Source of the DNA: Candidatus Omnitrophota bacterium
Lineage (GTDB): Bacteria; Omnitrophota; Gorgyraeia; Zapsychrales; Fredricksoniimonadaceae
Direction of reading: 5' to 3'
Assembly (NCBI GenBank): GCA_028865345.1
Contig: JAGWKL010000016.1
Span: 1-34,094 of the forward strand
DNA: 34,094 nt
Shown: piece by piece, positions 1 through 8,499 of the stretch
How the letters are laid out: every line of letters begins with the position of its first letter
Numbering within the stretch: position 1 is the first letter of the stretch
Program-made: the position numbers and the translations under genes
Notes under the pieces: generated by a model
The model's database searches: none
Told to the model about the DNA's origin: nothing
The model's input: only the letters and a program-made list of their open reading frames with translations

Positions 1-3000
1 GTCTTTCCGTCGATGACCACCGTCTGTCCGCCTATGCCGTCGATTGCGGTCGAGTAATACTCGTGTCCGTCCTTAAAATAGATCCTGTCATTTTGTAAAA
101 ACCGGTTGCTATAAACCATTTTGGGCTTGGCATTGGGCACTGTCCGGTAGACATCTTCAACCACCACTCCCTGGTTGACCTGGCGCAAATCCGTGGTCCA
201 CACGTGCAGCAATCCGTCCGGGGAGTCCTTGGGCAGGACCGACATGGTCTTGGCCACAGGATCGGACAGGTTGCCCGGAAAATAGGAGGGCAGCTCAAAG
301 ATCAGGGAGGTGTTATTCGGCTGCATGACCTCCACGCGGCTGCCGTTCATGTCCCTGTTGAGATAAACCCGGGCCGTCACGTGCTGATGGATGTCCATCA
401 TGGTGACCTCTGAGGCATGCTCCCGGATGATCTCATGGATCCGGGGGTCCTTCAGGTCCTGCCAGGAAACATACCCCGAATACCGCATATCATGAGAAAC
501 GACGAGAAAATGAGTTCTCAAATATTCGCCCATGGAATGAACGTCCATAAGCTGATAGCCGCCGTCGAACATTTTGACAAAGCGGCCTATCGTACGGCCT
601 TGGGCATCGATCTTTAATATTTCAACGGCTTTCTGTTCCAATTGCGGGGTCAATTGATCTATATCGCTGATGCGCACCCGTTCGGTTTGCAGGGGCTTGA
701 GCACTTCCTGGGCATAGGTGGCCGCCGGATGGGCGGATTTCAGACGCACAAGGGCGTAATGTTCGTTGACCCAGGCCAGGGTTTCTCCGGACTTGGCTAC
801 TGTCGTTGGTGTTTCAGGGGCCCAGGCCTGCGCCACCTTGTCCACCACAAATTTAGGCATGCCGCCTTCATCATATAAACCGTACGTCTCTTGAGGGTCC
901 CTGGCTATTTTGGCGGGATTGTCTTGCAGGGTCATCAACAGAGCGCTGATCCCCAGACGATGAGCTGTTCTCCAATCTGTCAGGTCCGCATTGGCCTGCG
1001 AACCTTCCCCTGCATTTGAATTTTTACCGGTTTCAGCGATATAAAACGGCCTTGAGACGCCTGCCTCCCGTGTAGCCCTGAGCCAATCTTCCTGCAGGGA
1101 GGCTATGTTGCGGTAACAGTTGATCCCCCAAAACTCAACGGCAGGAGCATTGGTCAAAGCCGTCTGGAAATCCCGGGGATTGTCGCCCAGGGTGAAGGAT
1201 ATGGCGACATTTTCTCCCAGTGCCTCCTTAATGCCGAGAGCATCCCTGTTTATTTCTTTAAAAAGATTCTCTAAACTTACACCCCCTATCCAGTCAGGAT
1301 GCAGGTTTAATTCGTTTCCCAGATCGACGACGATCTTGGCCCTGCCGCCCAGCGCGTCGGACAATTGCCTCAAATAGGGCAGATAATTATGGCTTTCCAG
1401 AGAAACGCCTTCCACCGGCGTTGGAGGTGTCTGCCCCCAGAAGCTTGATAAATTTTGGTGATCATACGCATGCGCATTGAACGGGATCCCTACAATGATC
1501 GTCCTGACGGACGACCGTTCCACTATTTGTCTGGCCAGATCTACAGGGATGGGCAGATACGTGCGCACGGCCGTGGCGCCCAGACTGTTCAGTTTCGCGA
1601 TATCGCCGGACCTGAACATCTCCGCGTCGATGGTGGTCCCGTGAAATGTATTTCCGTCCGGAGCAAGCAGGGTTTGAGTATTCCTATGCCGGACAGGCGC
1701 GGCGCTTGGGGCGCTGGGAGCGCCGGAGGCCGGTAATTCCAACTGGGGCTCCGGCGCCTTGGGCAGGATGACAAAGCGTTGTTTGTCCGTGCCCTCAACC
1801 GGCACCATGACCGCCTGGCTCTTGATGACCAATTCCGCCAATTCGCTTTCAGTACGGATTTTTTGTAAATGAGTTGAATTGTATTGTTGTTCCTGGGGCG
1901 TCAGGACATTGCCCTTGATAAAAATATCAAATCTTGGGCTGCCTGTGACTGGGTCGATCGAACGCCGGTCTTCGGCTTGGATGCCTCCGTTCCTTAACGC
2001 CGATGTAATCACCTGGTAGTCATCAATGGTCCTCTTGCCGGCTTCCAGAATTTCCACAACCACCTTGTGCTCTTTGCCGTCCGCGCCTGTGACCGTCTTG
2101 ACCCTGACCATCGTATTTCCCGTAATCACGGACGGCGCCTGTTCGCCCGGCAATTTGATTCCAAAGACCCTGCCTACCACCTCATCCCCGAAATCCTTGG
2201 CCGGATAAAAATCTTCCGCCGGCTGGTCAAGGGCCCTTTGATGGCCCTGGGCATCGATGGCCACTCCATATTGGGCAAACCCATGCAGTCTCAAATCAAT
2301 AAGCCTGTTCTCTTCCTGGAGTTGTTGGATCCTTTCCTGGCGCATCTTATTGGAAGGGTCCACGACACCTATCACCTGCTGCTGATCATCAAGAAGGACC
2401 TGGGTCTTGGGGTCGAGCTGTTTATTAAGACCTGTGAACATGTACAATCCGTCGGGCAGCCGGGTCACTCCGTTTCTGGCGTCGAGAAAGCCGATGGTGC
2501 GAACATGGTCCAGGCTGTCAAGCACCGCCGGAGGCCTGCCGTCCGTAAAATAAATGACCCCGTAATGGTCCTGGGCCTCCTGATAAATGCCTTTTAGGGC
2601 CGGTGAAGATTCCAGGATCAAGCCGCCGCCTGAAAACAACGATCTTAGTTCCGGCGGGATCTGCGTCAATTGCGGTCTTTTGGAAAGATCGTAGTGGCCG
2701 TATTTCTCTGCTACGGTCGGGGTGTGAAGCACTTGCCGCCATTCATCGAAAACCCTGCTGAATTCATCGGAGGTGTAGTCGCGTATGATGCCGCCGGCCT
2801 CTTGCAGGCCCGAAGGTGCTTGAAAAGCTTTTCCCGGAACGAACCTCAGCCGCTGGCCGAGATTGTCGGTCAAGGCGCTGGTCTCATTCAACTGCCGGGG
2901 ATCGGTGATGAACCGGACGATATGCCCGGACAAGGGGTTCCTTAAGACTCCCCATATCATATGGCCCTGAGCGTCGAATCCCTTTAACAGCTGCTTCTCG

Positions 3001-6000
3001 AGCTGCAGGTCTTGCAGGGAAGGCATCCTCTCCATAAATACCGCGTTGGGCTCAAGGTAAGGTTTGCCCGTCACGGCTTTGCCTGTCTCCTGCTCGGTCA
3101 GCCTGCGGGCGAAATCGTCGGTGACAAAGGTCTCGGCGGTATAAACATCGCCCTGGCCCTGGATGGTCCCTTTGGAGGGATCGACGTGCAAGATAAACCC
3201 GCGCACCGTGGCCCGGTACATGTCCAGGCGCGAATCGAACGGCACCGAAGAATCCACCTTCTCCCAGCCGTGGTGATTGTTCTGCCTGTACCTGGTGTGC
3301 GGATCGTCGATCTTGTACACATCGATATAGATTGCGTTGGGGTCTCTATTAAATGAAGCGTCGTAGGTAAAGGCGCGGTGGTAATCATTGACCTTGAGTT
3401 GATAACCTAAATTCTCAAATACAAAATGATCGCTGCTGTGGCCGATGATGCCCCTGTTGCCCAGGATATAATCCAGCTTGCCCAAAACAGCACCGACGGT
3501 CTGGACGATGCCGACATTATAAAGTTTTTCTTCCACCCTGTGGCCCTGCTGGTCGAAAGAAATGACCGGCGTGACATGCACGGTCAACGATTGGACGATC
3601 CCTCCAAGCGGCCCCATGCGGGCATCATAAAGAACGTCCTGGCCCCGCGTGGGGTGCATCACCACGTAATTTCTTAAGTCCGCCAGGATCTGCGCCCCGT
3701 ACAAAGGCCCGGCCACCTGGCTTAACGTGCTTTGGGTGCCGATTTGAGTGAGCCCTTGGGATATTTGCGTCAGGTTGAGTTCTTCACGAAACGGCAGGTC
3801 AGGAACGATACTGAAATAATTTCCCTTGCCCAGCGGCACTACTTCGCTGACCTGTGGCGCGTTATTCATCTCAAGGGTGAAGGGCGTGCCATTGGCCAGA
3901 TTCCCCTTGGCCGGCATGCGGGCCTCATGATTGATTTGATTGATCTGATAATCGATCCATGCAACGCCCACGTTGTCCGGACTAAAACCGTTTATCGGCG
4001 GGGCTATTCCGGGTGTTTGGTAAGGCAAGGGGACCGGCGGCAATTGGGGCACGGATAAATGATAGGTGGCCACCAGCTGTCTCTCTTCCGCCTGTTTTAC
4101 TCTGGCGGCCTCCTCTGCCTGGGCCGCTTTCAGTTTGGATTGTGCGATCTGGGAATTCAGATTATTTTCTTCAGCCGTATTGCTGGCCTGCACCTGGGAT
4201 TCCCGGTTCATTTCATTTGTAAAGGCATATCCTTGCACAGGAGCTGTCTGGGACGAGACAACCGCCGGCTGGGAGACAGAAGAAGGGGGCGAAGAATGAG
4301 GGTTTAAATTTTGATTTATACCCGCCGCAGGAACTTGTGGCGCTACCCCTACCGCCGACGGTGCCGGTGACGGCACTCCAACCGTCGGTAAAAGCGGTGG
4401 CGGCGGGGGCGCCCCGGCCGTCGCCGGAACTGATGGCGGCACCCCTGCCGTAAAAACGGCCCCGGCATTGGATTGGGTTTGCTGATTAAGGCTCTCCAGA
4501 AGGCGGTGTATATCTCCTAAAGATTGATTCAAATTTTGAAGGCTTTGGGAATGTATCGTTGAGGCGGCGCCCCATGTTTTGACGATAGTCCGCGTTGATT
4601 GTTCCAGTTGGTTTAACGTATGGACTATGTCCGCACGTTGTCCTTCGGGAAGGCTTTTGATAAAACCCGGATCTTTCAGCAAGTCGTGCAGGGCGTTGGC
4701 TTCTGCCGTAAATCGCGGGACAACGGGATTGGCCAGCGCTCCAAAAATACGGTTGCCTTGCGTATCATCGTCAAACGTTGATTGCAGATCTTGGACCGTA
4801 CGGTTGAGTTTCTGAAAATCATTGATGGCCGTTGGACCGGCAACGACCTGCTGAATCGTCTGTTGGGGCCCCGGCGGCGCCAAATTCTGGGCGCCCTTGG
4901 CATAAGCCACATTGGCACCGGCCAGAAAGGCAAGGGTCACGGCCGCAAGGGCAAATTTCCTGAAGGTGGTCCCCAGCATGGCGGCGTCACTGAATTGTTG
5001 CGGCCCAAGAAAGTCCTTTGTCTCGGATATGCTTGTCCCCAGCCTCAGGGCCTCAGAAGCTGACATCATCGGCTTGGGGCTCGTGATTTGAGCAAGGTCG
5101 AGATCCGACCCGCCGTTTCTGATCTCTTCGAGCCCGACGGTCAGTTCAAAAGCCCTGGTCGAATTCAATACGTTCAGGGCGGCCTGTGCTAAATTACGCC
5201 CTGAACCTACGCTCATGGCGCGGTCGAGATGGTCCCACACGATGCCTCCGGAGAAGTACTTTCTGGGCACCGTCTCCCCGGTCCAGGGATTAACGTCTTC
5301 TTTGATATAGTTGTAGACACCTTTTTTATACGACTTAATGTATTGCCTATAGATCTCCTCATCGATGTTCTTGTCCGTCACTTCTACGCCATGGATCTTC
5401 TTGCGGTTGACATACCCTTTGCCGATCAGGCTTTCTTTCAACTTGTTCTTATACCAGAACGCCAGGATCAGGGAATTGTAGACCTGTCGTAAGGCCGCAA
5501 AATTTTTGCCCGTATTGACTTCTTTATCGATCAGCGGCAGGATGATCCGGCGGATCAGGGCATTGGACAGTTGCCTGGCCGCGCCGGCGGCCCCCCTGTT
5601 CTCGTGGGGGACGGATGTTTTGTGAAGGGCCAGGTAATCCTCTTCCAGCATCACCTTCAATTTGGCTTTAATGATCACCGCGGTGTTATCTACGGGGTCC
5701 TCATAAACCACCGCTTGATCGGGAAGTATCCAGACTTTATTAAACGTGCTGACCGGGATATTGGTGGTGCCGAGGCGTTTGTAGGCTTCCTCGTAAATCT
5801 TGCTCCAGAATTCCCGGCCGATGTTTCCCTCCGGATACATGACGGAGGCTGTGACCTGCTTGAGCAAATAGTCCTGGGCCAGCATCTCCTTGCCCATTTC
5901 CGTGAGCCCGAATTCCGGCTGGATGACGCGGCCGTGCTCGTAAGGGGAGAGATTGACCCACATGTCTTTTTCGGGAATGGTCAACGAGGCCAGAAAATAT

Positions 6001-6290
6001 TTAACCAGCCGGTCGCCTTCCGCTTTCAGGAAGGCCCTCCTTGCCAACGGGTCTTCGGACTCGGCGCGGTCCCCCTGGGACATGACGAATTCGAATTTGA
6101 ACGGGTTGTTCTTGAAGACCTTAAGGCCGAGAATGACGGAGGGAGAAAACGACGGCGTCAATGGGACCATCCTGCCGGGGGGAGGCAGGAAAGGCACATC
6201 GGCGAATACAGGCTCCGTGACCACGGTATTGAACAAGAACGTTATCAATACCAACCAAATAATCGGCATTCTATTGGTCATTCTTGCCAT
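1..6290 (-). CDS. Giant secreted protein (partial, C-terminus beyond left edge), ~2096 aa in window: N-terminal signal peptide, internal TM/signal-like segment, Pro-rich linker, clan GH-A glycosidase-like domain
   Basis: Manual translation from ATG 6290-6288 (MARMTNRMPIIWLVLITFLFNTVVTEPVFADVPFLPPPG...) stays open to position 1 with no stop; in-frame TAA just upstream of the ATG. All minus ORFs in the track in this interval are in other frames. 6290 mod 3 = 2 agrees with the two leftover bases at the edge. Confidence 0.9.
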   Translation of the reverse strand, partial: MARMTNRMPIIWLVLITFLFNTVVTEPVFADVPFLPPPGRMVPLTPSFSPSVILGLKVFKNNPFKFEFVMSQGDRAESEDPLARRAFLKAEGDRLVKYFLASLTIPEKDMWVNLSPYEHGRVIQPEFGLTEMGKEMLAQDYLLKQVTASVMYPEGNIGREFWSKIYEEAYKRLGTTNIPVSTFNKVWILPDQAVVYEDPVDNTAVIIKAKLKVMLEEDYLALHKTSVPHENRGAAGAARQLSNALIRRIILPLIDKEVNTGKNFAALRQVYNSLILAFWYKNKLKESLIGKGYVNRKKIHGVEVTDKNIDEEIYRQYIKSYKKGVYNYIKEDVNPWTGETVPRKYFSGGIVWDHLDRAMSVGSGRNLAQAALNVLNSTRAFELTVGLEEIRNGGSDLDLAQITSPKPMMSASEALRLGTSISETKDFLGPQQFSDAAMLGTTFRKFALAAVTLAFLAGANVAYAKGAQNLAPPGPQQTIQQVVAGPTAINDFQKLNRTVQDLQSTFDDDTQGNRIFGALANPVVPRFTAEANALHDLLKDPGFIKSLPEGQRADIVHTLNQLEQSTRTIVKTWGAASTIHSQSLQNLNQSLGDIHRLLESLNQQTQSNAGAVFTAGVPPSVPATAGAPPPPPLLPTVGVPSPAPSAVGVAPQVPAAGINQNLNPHSSPPSSVSQPAVVSSQTAPVQGYAFTNEMNRESQVQASNTAEENNLNSQIAQSKLKAAQAEEAARVKQAEERQLVATYHLSVPQLPPVPLPYQTPGIAPPINGFSPDNVGVAWIDYQINQINHEARMPAKGNLANGTPFTLEMNNAPQVSEVVPLGKGNYFSIVPDLPFREELNLTQISQGLTQIGTQSTLSQVAGPLYGAQILADLRNYVVMHPTRGQDVLYDARMGPLGGIVQSLTVHVTPVISFDQQGHRVEEKLYNVGIVQTVGAVLGKLDYILGNRGIIGHSSDHFVFENLGYQLKVNDYHRAFTYDASFNRDPNAIYIDVYKIDDPHTRYRQNNHHGWEKVDSSVPFDSRLDMYRATVRGFILHVDPSKGTIQGQGDVYTAETFVTDDFARRLTEQETGKAVTGKPYLEPNAVFMERMPSLQDLQLEKQLLKGFDAQGHMIWGVLRNPLSGHIVRFITDPRQLNETSALTDNLGQRLRFVPGKAFQAPSGLQEAGGIIRDYTSDEFSRVFDEWRQVLHTPTVAEKYGHYDLSKRPQLTQIPPELRSLFSGGGLILESSPALKGIYQEAQDHYGVIYFTDGRPPAVLDSLDHVRTIGFLDARNGVTRLPDGLYMFTGLNKQLDPKTQVLLDDQQQVIGVVDPSNKMRQERIQQLQEENRLIDLRLHGFAQYGVAIDAQGHQRALDQPAEDFYPAKDFGDEVVGRVFGIKLPGEQAPSVITGNTMVRVKTVTGADGKEHKVVVEILEAGKRTIDDYQVITSALRNGGIQAEDRRSIDPVTGSPRFDIFIKGNVLTPQEQQYNSTHLQKIRTESELAELVIKSQAVMVPVEGTDKQRFVILPKAPEPQLELPASGAPSAPSAAPVRHRNTQTLLAPDGNTFHGTTIDAEMFRSGDIAKLNSLGATAVRTYLPIPVDLARQIVERSSVRTIIVGIPFNAHAYDHQNLSSFWGQTPPTPVEGVSLESHNYLPYLRQLSDALGGRAKIVVDLGNELNLHPDWIGGVSLENLFKEINRDALGIKEALGENVAISFTLGDNPRDFQTALTNAPAVEFWGINCYRNIASLQEDWLRATREAGVSRPFYIAETGKNSNAGEGSQANADLTDWRTAHRLGISALLMTLQDNPAKIARDPQETYGLYDEGGMPKFVVDKVAQAWAPETPTTVAKSGETLAWVNEHYALVRLKSAHPAATYAQEVLKPLQTERVRISDIDQLTPQLEQKAVEILKIDAQGRTIGRFVKMFDGGYQLMDVHSMGEYLRTHFLVVSHDMRYSGYVSWQDLKDPRIHEIIREHASEVTMMDIHQHVTARVYLNRDMNGSRVEVMQPNNTSLIFELPSYFPGNLSDPVAKTMSVLPKDSPDGLLHVWTTDLRQVNQGVVVEDVYRTVPNAKPKMVYSNRFLQNDRIYFKDGHEYYSTAIDGIGGQTVVIDGK
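820..1666 (-). other. Clan GH-A (GH17/GH5-like) glycoside hydrolase-like TIM-barrel domain inside the giant protein
   Basis: FHGTTIDAEMF..LNSLGATAVRTYLP ... KIVVDLGNELNLHPDW (candidate acid/base Glu, codon 1311-1313) ... VEFWGINCYRN ... RPFYIAETGKN (candidate nucleophile Glu, codon 1032-1034). Confidence 0.6.
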
Positions 6291-6389
6291 AACAGTCGTC
6301 TCTATTTAATAAGGGGCCTACTTACATATCCACTTATTTAAAGTATACAATATGATTTTCTTAAGAAAGGGTATCTTTCGGCAAAAACA

Positions 6390-6403
6390 GGAAAGCGCTT
6401 TCC
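6390..6403 (-). terminator. Possible weak terminator after the TPR lipoprotein gene
   Basis: Perfect palindrome ggaaagcgctttcc followed on the minus strand by TGTTTTTG; short stem. Confidence 0.25.
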
Positions 6404-6474
6404 GAACAAAACAGCGACGGAAACAAAGCGAAGGAAAGGGCTTTTCTTGAAAATTTTCTTGAAATTGTATCCCG

Positions 6475-6990
6475 CTAAGACTTGGACGAAGGGCCCGGCG
6501 TCTTTGGGGACGGCGATTGTTCTTCCGGCGTATTGATGAGGTCCCTCAGCAGCGCCGCTGATTTAAGCGTGTTGTCCTTGTCCTGCTGGGACTGGAAAAT
6601 TTCTACACTGCGGCGGGCCGCCAGCACGGCCGGCAATTTCTTGCCGTCCATGTGGTTGGCGATGCTCAACATGTAGAAAATCGTTCCGTTGTCGGGAAAG
6701 GTCTTGGCCGCCATGTCCAGGAAATCAACGGCCTGGCCGTACTGATGGACATTCAGGAGGATCTGGCCCAAAAGCAAATACGCTTCCGGTTCGGAAGGGT
6801 TGACCCTGATGGACGTCTCCAGATCGATGACCGCGGACTTCAGGTCCTGATGCTGCAGATCACCCAGGCTTTTCAAGATCAATTTATGGCCGATGTCTTT
6901 TCTCTGGTCCATGGTCGGCTGCCCTTGTTGCGGTTTTTGGCAACCTGCCAGGGCAAATAAGGCGATTAAAATGAACAAGGCTTTTTTCAT
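6475..6990 (-). CDS. TPR-containing lipoprotein
   Basis: MKKALFILIALFALAGCQ lipobox (LAGC); TPR-like AYLLLGQILLNVHQYGQAVDFLDMAAKTFPDNGTIFYML. Confidence 0.8.
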   Translation of the reverse strand: MKKALFILIALFALAGCQKPQQGQPTMDQRKDIGHKLILKSLGDLQHQDLKSAVIDLETSIRVNPSEPEAYLLLGQILLNVHQYGQAVDFLDMAAKTFPDNGTIFYMLSIANHMDGKKLPAVLAARRSVEIFQSQQDKDNTLKSAALLRDLINTPEEQSPSPKTPGPSSKS

Positions 6991-7006
6991 GGTTCTTTTC
7001 TCCTAT

Positions 7007-8497
7007 CTATGTTTTTTGCAAGGCTTTTGATGCCAAATACCGGTGCACGCTCCCGGCGGCGGCGCGGCCTTCATGGATCGCCCATACGACCAACGACTGG
7101 CCGCGTGTCATATCACCGGCGGTGAACACTCCCGGCACCGACGTCATTTTGCCGGCATCAGCCGCCACGTTGCCGCGGCTGTCCAAAGCCACACCCAATT
7201 CTTCGATCATCCCTTTCTTGACAGGGCCTGTGAATCCTAATGCCAACAACAATAAATCACAATCCATTTCAAACTCCGAACCGGCGATCTCGCTCATCTT
7301 CATCTGCCCGGAGACGGCATCTCTGCTCCAGTTCAGGCGCACGGCATGCAATTTCTTCAGCTGCCCGTTCTCACCGCTCAAACGTTTGGTCAGGATGCTG
7401 TAATCGCGCACGCAGCCTTCTTCGTGGGAGCTCGACGTGCGTAAAATGAACGCCCAATTAGGCCAGGGATTGTCCGGGGCCCTCTTCGACGGGGGCTGAG
7501 GCAGCAGTTCCAATTGGTGCACGCTCAAAGCTCCTTGACGTATGGCCGTACCCACGCAATCCGAACCGGTGTCCCCTCCTCCCAGGACGATAACGCGTTT
7601 TCCCTGCGCCGCCAGGTCTTCCATGGAAGGCGGCTTGACGGACAAAATATGTTCCGCGTACCTCGCCTTGAAATTCTCCGTCGCATATTTGTTGTCGCGC
7701 AGGTTCTGCTGCGGCAAATAATACATGGCCTGATAAACGCCTTTTAATTCACGGCCCGGCACGGGAAGCTCGCGCCCGGCCTCGGCGCCGCCGCACAAAA
7801 CAATGGCATCGTATTTCTCGCGCAGCTCGGCGACGGAAACATTGACGCCCACATGGGCGTTGGTTTTAAAAACCACCCCTTCGGCGCTCATGATGTCCAG
7901 GCGCCGGGCCACCACCCATTTTTCCAATTTAAAATCCGGGATTCCCAGGGTCAAAAGCCCGCCTAAGACCTCATTTTTCTCATAGACCGTGACCTTGTGC
8001 CCCTTTTTGTTAAGCTCGTCGGCGCAAGCCAGGCCTGCAGGCCCGGAACCGATGACCGCGACCTTCATGCCGGTGCGGTGCGCGGGCTTATGGGGCTCAA
8101 GCCAGCCTTTTTCATAAGCGTGTTCTACGATGGCAAGTTCAATATTCTTGATGGTCACCGGCGGGGCGTTGATGCCCAAAACGCAGGCGTTCTCGCACGG
8201 GGCGGGACAGACACGGCCGGTGAATTCCGGAAAATTATTGGTTTTATGCAGCCGCTCGACGGCCTCCTGCCAGCGGTCGCGGTAAACCAAATCATTCCAA
8301 TCGGGAATGATGTTACCTATCGGGCAGCCGGACTGGCAAAACGGCACGCCGCAATCCATGCAGCGGGCCCCCTGGTTCCTCAATTCCTTGGCGGGGGGAA
8401 GGTGCGTGAATTCCTTGAAATTCTTGGTCCGGCGGGAAATCTCGTCCCTCTTGTATTCCTGCCGGTCATACTTCATGAACCCTTTGATATCGCCCAT
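7007..8497 (-). CDS. gltD: Glutamate synthase (NADPH) small subunit
   Basis: 496 aa; Cys clusters ARCMDCGVPFCQSGCPIGNIIPDW and GRVCPAPCENAC, GSGPAGLACADEL dinucleotide fold; adjacent to gltB. Confidence 0.96.
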   Translation of the reverse strand: MGDIKGFMKYDRQEYKRDEISRRTKNFKEFTHLPPAKELRNQGARCMDCGVPFCQSGCPIGNIIPDWNDLVYRDRWQEAVERLHKTNNFPEFTGRVCPAPCENACVLGINAPPVTIKNIELAIVEHAYEKGWLEPHKPAHRTGMKVAVIGSGPAGLACADELNKKGHKVTVYEKNEVLGGLLTLGIPDFKLEKWVVARRLDIMSAEGVVFKTNAHVGVNVSVAELREKYDAIVLCGGAEAGRELPVPGRELKGVYQAMYYLPQQNLRDNKYATENFKARYAEHILSVKPPSMEDLAAQGKRVIVLGGGDTGSDCVGTAIRQGALSVHQLELLPQPPSKRAPDNPWPNWAFILRTSSSHEEGCVRDYSILTKRLSGENGQLKKLHAVRLNWSRDAVSGQMKMSEIAGSEFEMDCDLLLLALGFTGPVKKGMIEELGVALDSRGNVAADAGKMTSVPGVFTAGDMTRGQSLVVWAIHEGRAAAGSVHRYLASKALQKT

Positions 8498-8499
8498 GT

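Noticed and set aside
5571-6341. 256-aa plus-strand ORF
   Set aside because: Antisense to the continuous giant minus-strand ORF, which has a signal peptide and coherent composition.
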